Positions 53,492 to 62,190 of a stretch of DNA of 64,000 nucleotides are shown here, piece by piece; within the stretch, counting starts at the first letter, position 1; each line of letters starts with the position of its first letter. The notes under the pieces were generated by a model, which was given only the letters and a program-made list of their open reading frames with translations, was not told the origin of the DNA and made no database searches. The stretch is from Dethiobacter alkaliphilus (GTDB lineage Bacteria > Bacillota > Dethiobacteria > DTU022 > UBA8154), in NCBI GenBank assembly GCA_016841605.1, contig JAENYV010000014.1, positions 29,596-93,595 of the forward strand, in the 5' to 3' direction. Position numbers and translations under genes: made by a program.

Positions 53492-54509
53492 ACCTTCGAA
53501 ATTTCTAGAGCTACTGAATAGTTATCTAACAAATTACATGCCCTGTTCAGTCGGGGCAAGCCCTAATACGGTTACTTCATATAAATATGCTTTCCGGTTA
53601 CTGTTGGAGTTCATGTATTCCACTAAAGGGATTCCTGCCGATGAGATAGCCTTTGAGCAGCTAGACTTCGACACCCTAACAGAATTCCTTGACTGGATAG
53701 AGAAAGACCGGGGTTGTAGCGCATCAACGAAGAATCAGAGACTCTCAGCAATCATTTCTTTTTCTGAGTATGCCCAAAACCGGGATTTTGTTGCTGCATC
53801 CGTATTTCGGCGCGGCGTGATTAAAATCCCCATGAAAAAAGTCCAGAAGAAGCAACGGGCGGTGCTATCAGTGCAGGAAGTTTCGATACTTCTTCGTTTT
53901 CCTAACGACAGTAAGGATATCGGCCTCAGGGATAAGGTACTGCTTAGCTTAATGTATGCAAGTGGGGCAAGGGCACAGGAAATTTGCGACCTGACGGTAG
54001 GAAGCATACAGTTCAATATGAAAGGGGCCACCCTGAACATAAAAGGGAAAGGTGGGAAATCGAGGCGTATCGGCATTCCGGACAATTGTGCTAAGATGCT
54101 GCAGAAATACATATCTCACCGGCGACTGAGTTCAAAGCCTGACAAGCATGTTTTTTCAAGTCAAACCCATGAACAGATGACTGTTTCCTGCGTTGAAGGT
54201 ATCTTTAAGAAATACGTACGACAGGCTAAGGGAGAGAATCCGGCTTTATTCAAGGAAGACAGTTATCCGCCGCATTCCATGAGGCACTCAACTGCAAGCC
54301 ATATGTTGGAGGCGGGTGTTCCAATTGTAGTCATAAAAAATTTCCTTGGGCATGCATCACTCCAAACAACGCAGATTTATGCGGAATTGTCACAGAACAC
54401 AGTGGACAAGCACTTGAAAGAATGGAATGAGAGATGGTTCTCCTCTGATTCTGAGGCAATAAAAGAATCCAAAAAGAAAAGTGAAATGCCAAATTTCTTA
54501 AATATTTAG
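53484..54509 (+). CDS. RIT tyrosine recombinase, third of trio
   Basis: This 341-residue recombinase has Arg163 (ASGARAQE), His264 and Arg267 (PHSMRHSTASHML), His290 (LGHAS) and Tyr299 (QIYAEL). It begins eight bases before the end of the second gene. Its catalytic boxes are closest to XerC/XerD. The C-terminal 25 residues are charged. Intact. Confidence 0.93.
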   Translation: MNKPSKFLELLNSYLTNYMPCSVGASPNTVTSYKYAFRLLLEFMYSTKGIPADEIAFEQLDFDTLTEFLDWIEKDRGCSASTKNQRLSAIISFSEYAQNRDFVAASVFRRGVIKIPMKKVQKKQRAVLSVQEVSILLRFPNDSKDIGLRDKVLLSLMYASGARAQEICDLTVGSIQFNMKGATLNIKGKGGKSRRIGIPDNCAKMLQKYISHRRLSSKPDKHVFSSQTHEQMTVSCVEGIFKKYVRQAKGENPALFKEDSYPPHSMRHSTASHMLEAGVPIVVIKNFLGHASLQTTQIYAELSQNTVDKHLKEWNERWFSSDSEAIKESKKKSEMPNFLNI

Positions 54510-54528
54510 TCCAAAATGTAGACTTAGA

Positions 54529-54594
54529 TTATCCGAGAAAAATAAAAGAATCTCCTATACTTTTGCGGTTTTTAGTATTTCTTCTCGGATAATC
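54529..54594 (+). repeat. Extra inverted repeat at the RIT right end
   Basis: ATTATCCGAGAA (54529-54540) and TTCTCGGATAAT (54582-54593) are exact complements, 41 bases apart, inside the right terminus. The inner half repeats the recombinase motif in direct orientation. It could serve as a terminator for the recombinase operon or as an extra binding site. Confidence 0.65.
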
Positions 54595-54610
54595 ATATTT
54601 CTTGGATAAT

Positions 54611-54976
54611 AGGTCATACACAAGATCAGTAGATTTTTTTTATTAGCTCATGTGTAATCTATCAGAAGAAGTTATACTAGCATTTGTCTTTTATTAACTG
54701 CTCTACCTCTCGTCCTATAAAGGCTATTAAGTAATACGTATTAGATCAGTGCTTGCGTGATAAAGCTTACCATATGCACTATCATCTTCTAATAAAGTAG
54801 ATGGTCTTGCTCATACAAAATCTGGTTTTTGCATAAGTGCTGACATCAAACATGTGCCATAAAAGAAACACTTATTATCATTATTTTCTCTTTTTTCCAA
54901 TTTAAAAGAATTAAATTCAGCAAGTATCCATTTTAAAAATTTGTGAAGGTTATAAACTCATTTGCTTTCTTAATCA
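54611..54976. other. Gap without a gene
   Basis: The 366 bases between the RIT end and hsdM are AT-rich without a convincing frame, RNA or terminator. The missing tnpC 3' end is not here. Confidence 0.4.
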
Positions 54977-56467
54977 TTAATCATCTGCATTACCGTTTAA
55001 AGTGAGCATTAGTTCTTTAAAGCTTTCAAGCCCAGCTTCGATATTTTCAATAATTTCATTTGCTAGAATATCAGGATCCGGGAGATTATCCAGGTCGGCC
55101 AAACTTTTATCTTTGAGCCAGAAGATATCGAGATTAGTCTTATCTCTTGCCATAATATCATCATATGTAAACTTACGCCATCTGCCTTCCGGGTTATCTT
55201 CTGACCAGGTTTCTGTGCGATCGTGCCGGTTAGCTGCGTTATAGGAGCTAATGAAATCATTTAGATCGTTTAGAGTCATGATTTTTTTCTTCAGTGTATG
55301 ATGAACATTGGTTCTGTAATCATAGAACCATACCTCTTTCGTCCAGGCATGTTTTGCTCCCGGCCTGTTATCAAAGAAAAGAACGTTGGCCTTTACACCA
55401 GGTTTGTAAAAGATTCCGGCAGGTAAACGTAGTATCGTATGCAGTTCGGTTGAATGAAGCATTTGTTTTCTAACGGTTTCACCCGCACCGCCTTCAAAAA
55501 GAACATTGTCAGGCAAAACAACAGCAGCTTGTCCATTATCTTTTAGAAGTGTTCTAATATGTTGCAAAAAGTTTAACTGCTTGTTTGAAGTTGTTGCCCA
55601 GAAGTCTTGCCGGTTATATACTAAATCCTCTTTTTCCTGTTCACCTTCTTCGTTGGTAAAAGTCATACTGGATTTTTTACCAAAGGGCGGATTTGCAAGC
55701 ACATAATCATATCGCTTACCTTCATCGGCTACCAAAGCATCCGTCGAAGAGATAAAAGATTCTCCGTCAATTTCACCAATATTATGGAGAAACATGTTCA
55801 TTAAACATAGCCTTCTTGTACTGGCAACTATCTCGTTACCGTAAAAGGTTTTCGTCTTTAAAAATTCTTTCTGTTCTTGGTTCAGTTCGTGATTTTCGAT
55901 TATGTAGTCATAAGCTGCCAGGAAGAATCCACCCGTACCACAAGCCGGGTCTATAATTGTTTTCATTGGCTCAGGTTGAACACAAGCTACCATTGCCTTA
56001 ATCAGGGCTCTTGGTGTAAAGTATTGCCCGGCTCCACTCTTGGTATCTTCCGCGTTTTTTTCCAGGAGGCCTTCGTAAATCTTTCCTTTAAGGTCAGTTC
56101 CCATCATACTCCACTTTCCTTTGTCTACCATATCGATAATCTTATAAAGCTTTGCTGGGTCTTGTATCTTATTTTGCGACTTTACAAAAATTTGTCCTAA
56201 TGTTCCTTTAGCTTTAGATAGCTCTCTTAAGGTTTTGTTATAGTGCCCTTCTAATTCTGCACCTCTTTTATCTTTAAGGCTATTCCAGTCATACCCTTCG
56301 GGAATATTAATTTCACGATTATAAGGAGGCTTGGCAAATTCATCAGCCATTTTAAGAAAGAGTAAATAGGTAAGCTGTTCCAAATAATCACCATAACCTA
56401 CGCCATCATCCCTGAGAATATTAGCAAAACTCCATACTTTTGATATGATACTTGATTCATTACTCAT
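54977..56467 (-). CDS. hsdM: Type I restriction-modification methyltransferase, HsdM
   Basis: This 496-residue N6-adenine methyltransferase has an N-terminal helical HsdM_N domain (about 5-140), the SAM-binding motif DPACGTGG at 173-180, and catalytic NPPF at 259-262. It would methylate adenine in the site chosen by HsdS. It is the last gene of the operon and overlaps hsdS by four bases (ATGA-type). Intact. Confidence 0.96.
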   Translation of the reverse strand: MSNESSIISKVWSFANILRDDGVGYGDYLEQLTYLLFLKMADEFAKPPYNREINIPEGYDWNSLKDKRGAELEGHYNKTLRELSKAKGTLGQIFVKSQNKIQDPAKLYKIIDMVDKGKWSMMGTDLKGKIYEGLLEKNAEDTKSGAGQYFTPRALIKAMVACVQPEPMKTIIDPACGTGGFFLAAYDYIIENHELNQEQKEFLKTKTFYGNEIVASTRRLCLMNMFLHNIGEIDGESFISSTDALVADEGKRYDYVLANPPFGKKSSMTFTNEEGEQEKEDLVYNRQDFWATTSNKQLNFLQHIRTLLKDNGQAAVVLPDNVLFEGGAGETVRKQMLHSTELHTILRLPAGIFYKPGVKANVLFFDNRPGAKHAWTKEVWFYDYRTNVHHTLKKKIMTLNDLNDFISSYNAANRHDRTETWSEDNPEGRWRKFTYDDIMARDKTNLDIFWLKDKSLADLDNLPDPDILANEIIENIEAGLESFKELMLTLNGNADD

Positions 56468-57717
56468 ATTGTAACTTCCTCATTCTTTTTATTTTTAATT
56501 CTAGTTAAAAACTTTTCTGCAGGTTCCCAATCGGGCTCTCTTCGGCAAGCTTCCAATTCTGCTTCATTTAGGAGCCTGCCTTCAAAAGCTTTTTTTAGGA
56601 TGCTCTGACGCAGAACTTCGGCTTTTTCAAGACCTTCATCTATGTTGACCAAAATATTATCACAAATTGAAAGGCGGGTTTCGATTTCTTTAACTATTCT
56701 ATCTTGGTCTGATAACGATGTTCTTGGGAAAGGGTAACTTTTTAGTTTTGTTCCATTTATGTTTGACTGATTAACACCAAAACTCTTTACTTTATTGCCA
56801 TATTTTTTTGCTATATGGCAATTCATAAAATAGTTTAAGTAAGATCCATTAACAATACATTTATTGTAATGTATTCGAATTAAATAACCAGCGAATATTG
56901 ATTCTCTCTCACCCCCAAAAATAGCTGTTTTCCCTACATGTTCAGGGCTGTTTGTTCGGTTAAACAATACATCACCTTTATTTAGACGATATTTTTCAAT
57001 TTCTTCTTTATCCGATGTGAATTTTAAGTCTTCCCAGTTTATTTGTCCATTTTGAATATTTCCCATTCTTAATACAGGAACCATACCTTCATTTGCAGAT
57101 TTAGTTGATGTGCCATATTCTACATCAATACATACTTCACCAAGTGTCACCCACTCAATGATATTTGTATTAGTCAGTTTTCCATCAAATGCTTTTTTCA
57201 GCACAGCTTGGCGGTAAATTTCTAATTTCTCTTTGGCTTTATTAAGGTTAGCAATGCCATTATCCAGTTCACTGAAAAGCTGTTCTATTTTTGCTACGAT
57301 GGCTCGCTGTTCTGGAAGCGGGGGTAAAAAAATATTCTGTTTTTCAATATGCTGATAATGTCGGGCATACCCTTTGTCTTTTATTTTAAAAACAATAATT
57401 TGCGTAACATATGCTAAATACTTTGGAATAACCATTTTTTTTGGCATAAGAACTTTTGTTCCGTCTGCTCCAGGGGCAAATTTAAAATTAATCAGTTTGA
57501 CTATTTTAGTATGATCACCAAAAATTATTATTGGCAATGTACAACTTAAGATTTTTGTTTCATCATCCGTATATCCACCAACGAGATTTCGACCTTGGTC
57601 TATAACTGGATATAGACCTTTTGTTTGATAATCTTTCTGCTTTACCTTTTTTTTAGATGTAGATACTTTGTCAACTACATCTTTGTATTTCACTTCAACC
57701 CAATCTTCTCTTATCAT
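56464..57717 (-). CDS. hsdS: Type I specificity subunit, HsdS
   Basis: This 417-residue protein has two target-recognition domains (about 1-130 and 190-355), each followed by a conserved helical spacer: PLPEQRAIVAKIEQLFSELD near 133 and a second QDRIVKEIETRLSICDNILV near 350. This two-TRD layout gives a bipartite DNA target, whose sequence cannot be read by eye. It overlaps both neighbours by four bases. Intact. Confidence 0.95.
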   Translation of the reverse strand: MIREDWVEVKYKDVVDKVSTSKKKVKQKDYQTKGLYPVIDQGRNLVGGYTDDETKILSCTLPIIIFGDHTKIVKLINFKFAPGADGTKVLMPKKMVIPKYLAYVTQIIVFKIKDKGYARHYQHIEKQNIFLPPLPEQRAIVAKIEQLFSELDNGIANLNKAKEKLEIYRQAVLKKAFDGKLTNTNIIEWVTLGEVCIDVEYGTSTKSANEGMVPVLRMGNIQNGQINWEDLKFTSDKEEIEKYRLNKGDVLFNRTNSPEHVGKTAIFGGERESIFAGYLIRIHYNKCIVNGSYLNYFMNCHIAKKYGNKVKSFGVNQSNINGTKLKSYPFPRTSLSDQDRIVKEIETRLSICDNILVNIDEGLEKAEVLRQSILKKAFEGRLLNEAELEACRREPDWEPAEKFLTRIKNKKNEEVTI

Positions 57718-60509
57718 GCTACCAACGCCTCATTTAGCTCATTAATAATTTCGTTCATCTTATCTCCAAAAAGTTGATACATCTTGCCCCTGCCGCCCTG
57801 AGCGTCAAAAGGCGTATAATCCAAATCGTCCATCTCAACATGAAAACTGGTGGCTATATGGTCTTTTATCATCCTTAACCAGTCCATCTGCTCTTCATTA
57901 AATTTTAACGGCCCTGCCTGTTTGCCAAACACCCATTGCTGAAAGTTCTTATCTACTGTTTTGTTGTACGGAGTAAGCTGCTGGTCAATGCCAGTTACTT
58001 TGCGGATCAAAGAAACCAATGCTACCAACTCGTTTTTAGGGCTATTGCCTTTTACTCCCTCCAGTTGGGTATAGGCTTCCCAGACATAATGGGGGGCAAG
58101 AAGTGGTTTTTCTAACTTAAGTTTCTCCAGCACTTCCTTAATCATCTTAAAAGTAAGTTCCCTTCTGCGGTAAGGCTGGTTATAAAAAATGCTCAATGCT
58201 GTTATTTCGTCTTTATTGGCTTCTATGTATTCTTTAAAGTTCTTAACAACCTCTTCAGCCTTATCTTTAGTAAAACTATCCCATTCCGCCCGTAATAGCT
58301 TGTCTTGATTCACTATATCAATAATTTGCTCATGCGCTTTACGCACATTTTCAATGTAATCGTTCAATTCTCCGGTAAAGGTTTTAGCTGCATTAGTGGC
58401 CAATTCATTTTGAACCTTTTTATGGCACTCCTCCTCTTTCGCAGGAGAACGATCTGGCTCGGGAATTTCATTGATTAATTCCTGAGCCTTTGATTCAATA
58501 ATATCTGGATCATAGGCATCAAGTAGATCTTTTACAACTGTATGTATACTCCTGCCATCGCTTAGTTTTTCAAATTTACTTTTTTCATCATTTGTAAGCT
58601 GTTTTTCTAAACGAATCAGCCGATTCGCTAAAGATGTAAACAAGTCTTCATCTTGTACCCCCATAGCCACGGCACCTAAAAGGTCTTTGAGTGGTGTGCT
58701 TGGCTTTCGCTCCAGTGGTCTACTATCTGTTTTTTTAGATTTAGTAACACCAATTGCATCAATAATGACAAAATGAGTTTTAGTATGCTTGGCCGTTCGG
58801 GTTACCCGTTTTAGATCATCATAACCTAAAGTTCGTGTGCCCCGACCTTTCATCTGCTCAAAATAGTTGATACTTTTAACATCCCGCATGAAGAGCAAAA
58901 CTTCCAATGGCTTTACATCGGTACCCGTTGCAATCATATCTACCGTTACGGCAATACGTGGCGCCCAAGAATTTCTAAAGCGATTCAACACCGATTTCGG
59001 GTCTTCCTCATTCCTGTATGTAATTTTTTTACAGAAGTCATTGCTTTCGTCAAACTCTTCCCTTATTATTTGGATAATATCGTCGGCATGGCTGTCCGTT
59101 TTCGCAAAAACCAAAGTTTTGGGCACTTCAAATTCACCATTTTCATCAAAACGATCAGGAAATATCTTTGGCAGTGCCTCTTTGTATGCTTTTATGATAT
59201 GCCTGATTTGACTTGGATTAACAACATCCCTATCAAGCTTGCTGGCAGTATACTTGTAATCTTCATCCAACCGTTCCCATCTTTTTTTGCGAGTTAATTT
59301 TTCTCTTTTATCTACATATTCTTTTGCCTTAATCGTAGCTCCAGCCTTTGTAATATCAGTCTCGATAGTAAACACATCATAGGGAACATTTACACCATCT
59401 GCAACTGATTCTTCATAGGTATATTCACTTACTACATTTTCATTGAAGAAACCAAATGTTCGCTTATCTGGTGTGGCGGTAAGACCAATTAGAAATGCAT
59501 CATAATAATCAAGCACTTGTTTCCACAAGTTATAGATAGACCTGTGACATTCGTCAACGATGATAAAATCAAACTGTTCTATGGAGTTTTCTGCCGAATA
59601 TTCAACAGGAAGTGGTGCATTTCTCTGCCATTGCCAGTTTTTCTCATTAGGGTTTTCATTTTCTAATGATTCGTCCAGCTCTTCACCTTTTAAAATAGAG
59701 TATAACCTTTGAATTGTCGATATACAGACCTGACTATCGGAGGCAATATAACTGGAACTTAAGCGCTGTACATTATATAACTCGGTAAATTTTCTGTTAT
59801 CATCTTGAGGCATGTATTTTAAAAACTCTTGTTCTGCCTGTTCTCCCAGGTTTTTGGTATCCACAAGAAACAATATTCGTTTGGCATCCGCATATCGTAA
59901 CAGCCGGTAAACAAAGGTACATGCAGTGAATGTTTTTCCTGCGCCTGTAGCCATTTGAATCAATGCTTTAGGCCTGTTATTTTTAAATGATATTTCAAGG
60001 TTTTGGATCGCCTTTATTTGAGCAGGGCGCAATCCTTCTTTAATTAATTCTGGAAGGTTGCGTAAACGGCCACGAAGAGTTGTGCTTTGTCCAAACCATT
60101 CCAGCAGTGTTGATGGCTGATGAAAATGAAATATTTGCCTTGAGCGGGGCTTTGGATCTCGATAATCAGTAAATCTGGTTAATACACCGGTGCTTTCATA
60201 TACAAAAGGCAAAGGTTCTTTATTTAGATTGTATTTTAATGTAGCTCTTGCATAGCCGGATGATTGGTCTTCAGCAACAGTTAGTCTTTGGCCTTCATCC
60301 TCTTTTTTTGCCTCAATAACACCAACAGGCTTCCTTTCAACGAACAAAACATAATCAACCGGACCTACATCTGTTTGATATTCCCGAACGGCAACACCTT
60401 TTGCCGCAGACAAATTTACCTTATCTTTATATTGTACAACCCATCCAGCTTGATTTAACATTGAATCAATATTATCTCTGGCCTTTTCTTCTGGACTCTG
60501 ATTAATCAT
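57714..60509 (-). CDS. hsdR: Type I restriction endonuclease subunit, HsdR
   Basis: I start at the ATG at 60509, with AAAGAGG upstream; an in-frame ATG at 60527 would add six residues and cover that site. The protein of 931 residues has a PD-(D/E)XK nuclease domain with Asp52, Glu66 and Lys68 (GPVDYVLF...VIEAKK), then a SF2 translocase with MATGAGKT at 186-193, DECH at 319-322, GLTATPDK, and a C-terminal helical domain. It cuts DNA away from an unmethylated site after ATP-driven translocation. Operon order is R-S-M, less usual than R-M-S. Confidence 0.95.
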   Translation of the reverse strand: MINQSPEEKARDNIDSMLNQAGWVVQYKDKVNLSAAKGVAVREYQTDVGPVDYVLFVERKPVGVIEAKKEDEGQRLTVAEDQSSGYARATLKYNLNKEPLPFVYESTGVLTRFTDYRDPKPRSRQIFHFHQPSTLLEWFGQSTTLRGRLRNLPELIKEGLRPAQIKAIQNLEISFKNNRPKALIQMATGAGKTFTACTFVYRLLRYADAKRILFLVDTKNLGEQAEQEFLKYMPQDDNRKFTELYNVQRLSSSYIASDSQVCISTIQRLYSILKGEELDESLENENPNEKNWQWQRNAPLPVEYSAENSIEQFDFIIVDECHRSIYNLWKQVLDYYDAFLIGLTATPDKRTFGFFNENVVSEYTYEESVADGVNVPYDVFTIETDITKAGATIKAKEYVDKREKLTRKKRWERLDEDYKYTASKLDRDVVNPSQIRHIIKAYKEALPKIFPDRFDENGEFEVPKTLVFAKTDSHADDIIQIIREEFDESNDFCKKITYRNEEDPKSVLNRFRNSWAPRIAVTVDMIATGTDVKPLEVLLFMRDVKSINYFEQMKGRGTRTLGYDDLKRVTRTAKHTKTHFVIIDAIGVTKSKKTDSRPLERKPSTPLKDLLGAVAMGVQDEDLFTSLANRLIRLEKQLTNDEKSKFEKLSDGRSIHTVVKDLLDAYDPDIIESKAQELINEIPEPDRSPAKEEECHKKVQNELATNAAKTFTGELNDYIENVRKAHEQIIDIVNQDKLLRAEWDSFTKDKAEEVVKNFKEYIEANKDEITALSIFYNQPYRRRELTFKMIKEVLEKLKLEKPLLAPHYVWEAYTQLEGVKGNSPKNELVALVSLIRKVTGIDQQLTPYNKTVDKNFQQWVFGKQAGPLKFNEEQMDWLRMIKDHIATSFHVEMDDLDYTPFDAQGGRGKMYQLFGDKMNEIINELNEALVA

Positions 60510-60527
60510 TCTTTTACCTCTTTCCAT

Positions 60528-60992
60528 TAGTACTCCATAAAGCCAGTTTTTCTAAAACTTTGGAACTATCATAATTACTCTATCACATTTGCAAGATAAT
60601 TTTCAACAATATTACTCCATATATTTCTAATAATAGCAAGATCTCAATTTCAACCCAATGAGAAGAAACATATCGGTATTTTAATATCAGCTACTGAGGG
60701 CTAATTCATTTACAAAAAGTTGGAATTAGTGACCGTTTATGTTAGAATCAATTGCATAGTCATGATAATTTCACTGGGAAGTATTCCAGTTTCTGTTTTA
60801 AAAGACAATTCAGGCATATATTATAGTCTTGGTGGCAACTACCAAGACTATAGCTATAGTCAGCAAGGAATTTGATTTCAGTTTTAGCTAAAAAAATTAG
60901 GGAAATACTACCAATGCTGAAGTACAAAATAATAGTATCGCCAAAATACAGTTCGCTATTTTTCTTGACTAACCCACCAGTGGCTAAAAGGC
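60528..60992. other. Gap with a strong hairpin
   Basis: The 465 bases between hsdR and the first XRE gene have no gene. TATAGTCTTGGT (60822-60833) and ACCAAGACTATA (60841-60852) form a perfect 12 bp stem with a seven-base loop and no T run. It may be a terminator-like structure or an operator. Confidence 0.5.
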
Positions 60993-61319
60993 TTACCCCT
61001 CCCTAATAAGCCTCTTCGCCCTAAGATAATTCAAAAGCTCTTCCTTATCCCTATCAGGCCAATTCTTAAAATCCTGTAATTCTGACAACACCCTCTGAAA
61101 ATCTTCATCCCCCGGAAGTTCTGCCAAACTCTCCCCCAGTAAATAGCTCACAGTTGTCTCCAGTCCCTCTGCAACATCTCTCAATCTGTCTAAAGAGGGC
61201 CTGCTCCGGTTATTTTCAATATCGCTTAAAAAAGAAATGGAAATATCTATCTTCCCCGCTAAATCTCTTAGGGACAAACCTCGCTTTTTACGTAATTCTT
61301 TAATCCTATCACCTAACAT
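60993..61319 (-). CDS. XRE-family repressor-like regulator
   Basis: I start at the ATG at 61319, with TAGGGGT upstream; 16 further in-frame codons before it lack a ribosome site and family resemblance. The 108-residue product has a Cro/CI helix-turn-helix (IKELRKKRGLSLRDLAGKID, SFLSDIENNRSRPSL) and a helical tail of about 45 residues. It resembles the SinR/phage-repressor type. It is divergent from a second XRE gene and probably acts on the shared intergenic region. Confidence 0.9.
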   Translation of the reverse strand: MLGDRIKELRKKRGLSLRDLAGKIDISISFLSDIENNRSRPSLDRLRDVAEGLETTVSYLLGESLAELPGDEDFQRVLSELQDFKNWPDRDKEELLNYLRAKRLIREG

Positions 61320-61466
61320 ATCAAAACCCCTAATTCCGTAAATAACGTATTTTCTACAGTATAACAAGATATAAATAGGATGTTAAGTTCTATATATACG
61401 TAAACTATTCAAAAATAGCATAATTGAGCAATATCCTATAATATCTCGATTTAATCAAGAAATATG

Positions 61467-61509
61467 CAAGTATATCAAACTTGTATATATTTCGATATTA
61501 ACGTAATAT
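61467..61509 (+). promoter_or_regulatory. Promoter and operator between divergent XRE genes
   Basis: TTGTAT (61481-61486), a 17-base spacer and TAATAT (61504-61509) form a promoter for the plus-strand gene, with GGAGGT soon after. CAAGT (61467-61471) and ACTTG (61479-61483) are an inverted repeat that overlaps the -35 box. ATATCTCGAT near 61441 and ATTTCGATAT near 61489 add a further near-repeat. Confidence 0.55.
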
Positions 61510-61534
61510 ATACTTGAAAGGAGGTGGTTGTTTT

Positions 61535-61765
61535 GTGTTATTAGGATTAAAGATTAGGAACTTACGTAAAGAGAGGAAGCTAACCCAGAGGCAGCTAGCT
61601 AAAAAAGCCGGAATATCTAATACCTTTTTATCTGACATTGAAAGAGGTAGAAGTAATCCTTCATTAAAAACCTTACATAGAATAGCTGCGGTCCTGGAAG
61701 TAGAGCCCTACCTGCTTATAGCAGGTGATGAACAAGGGGGAAAGAAGCATAGAAAGTCAAAGTAA
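61535..61765 (+). CDS. Small XRE-family regulator
   Basis: The GTG at 61535 is chosen because AAAGGAGGTGG lies nine bases upstream; the longer frame from 61514 covers the ribosome site. The product of 76 residues is nearly all helix-turn-helix (LRKERKLTQRQLAKKAGISN, FLSDIERGRSNPSL) plus a lysine-rich end. It could oppose the divergent regulator in a small switch. It is followed closely by a membrane-protein gene. Confidence 0.9.
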   Translation: MLLGLKIRNLRKERKLTQRQLAKKAGISNTFLSDIERGRSNPSLKTLHRIAAVLEVEPYLLIAGDEQGGKKHRKSK

Positions 61766-61793
61766 TTATCTAAAAATTAGGGAGATTCGATTT

Positions 61794-62102
61794 ATGGCCA
61801 AAGAAAATGAAGGTTCCATTGTTTATACCAACATTAATAATTTAGATGTAGATGACTATTATAAAAAGACCTTTATGGAAATTGAAGAAAGCGGAAGCAA
61901 GATTAAGTGGAACTGGTATGCCTTTCTGTTTACCATCTTCTGGTATTTTTACAAAAGAATGGGGGTTAAAGGACTAATAATGTTAGCCATACCAGCAGCT
62001 ACCATGGGCTTTACCTACCCATTAATCTGGCTATATTCTGGATTGATGGGGAATTATGATTATTATCAGCTAAAAGTCAAGAAAAGCCAACTGTGGAAAT
62101 AA
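61794..62102 (+). CDS. Small DUF2628-like membrane protein
   Basis: I start at the ATG at 61794, with TAGGGAG upstream (102 residues); the longer frame would overlap the XRE gene. After a soluble 40 residues, WNWYAFLFTIFWYFYKRMG and then GLIMLAIPAATMGFTYPLIW form two membrane segments. The W-AF-F..WY.Y+ pattern resembles DUF2628-type proteins. The role is unknown. It lies 28 bases after the XRE gene and may be co-transcribed with it. Confidence 0.65.
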   Translation: MAKENEGSIVYTNINNLDVDDYYKKTFMEIEESGSKIKWNWYAFLFTIFWYFYKRMGVKGLIMLAIPAATMGFTYPLIWLYSGLMGNYDYYQLKVKKSQLWK

Positions 62103-62190
62103 AATGGCTAAGTTTTACCAATTCCTTATATTGGATTTCATAACCTGACAAGAACACGAAATTTTAAACAATAGAAGGGGGAATTTCAGT

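Larger units (their letters stand above)
51144..54610 (+). mobile_element. RIT element (recombinases in trio)
   Basis: Three overlapping tyrosine recombinase genes lie between inverted repeats. The left end begins ATTATCCAAGAAATATG at 51144 and the right end, read from 54610 on the minus strand, begins with the same bases and matches over about 33 of 35. Each end carries two copies of ATTATCC-RR-GAA, 17 bases apart. The element of about 3.47 kb sits in tnpC of the IS66 element. This matches RIT elements in gene number, overlap, size and repeat layout. Confidence 0.88.

Noticed and set aside
54611..54976. Continuation of the IS66 tnpC gene after the RIT element
   Set aside because: No frame here matches the TnpC C terminus.
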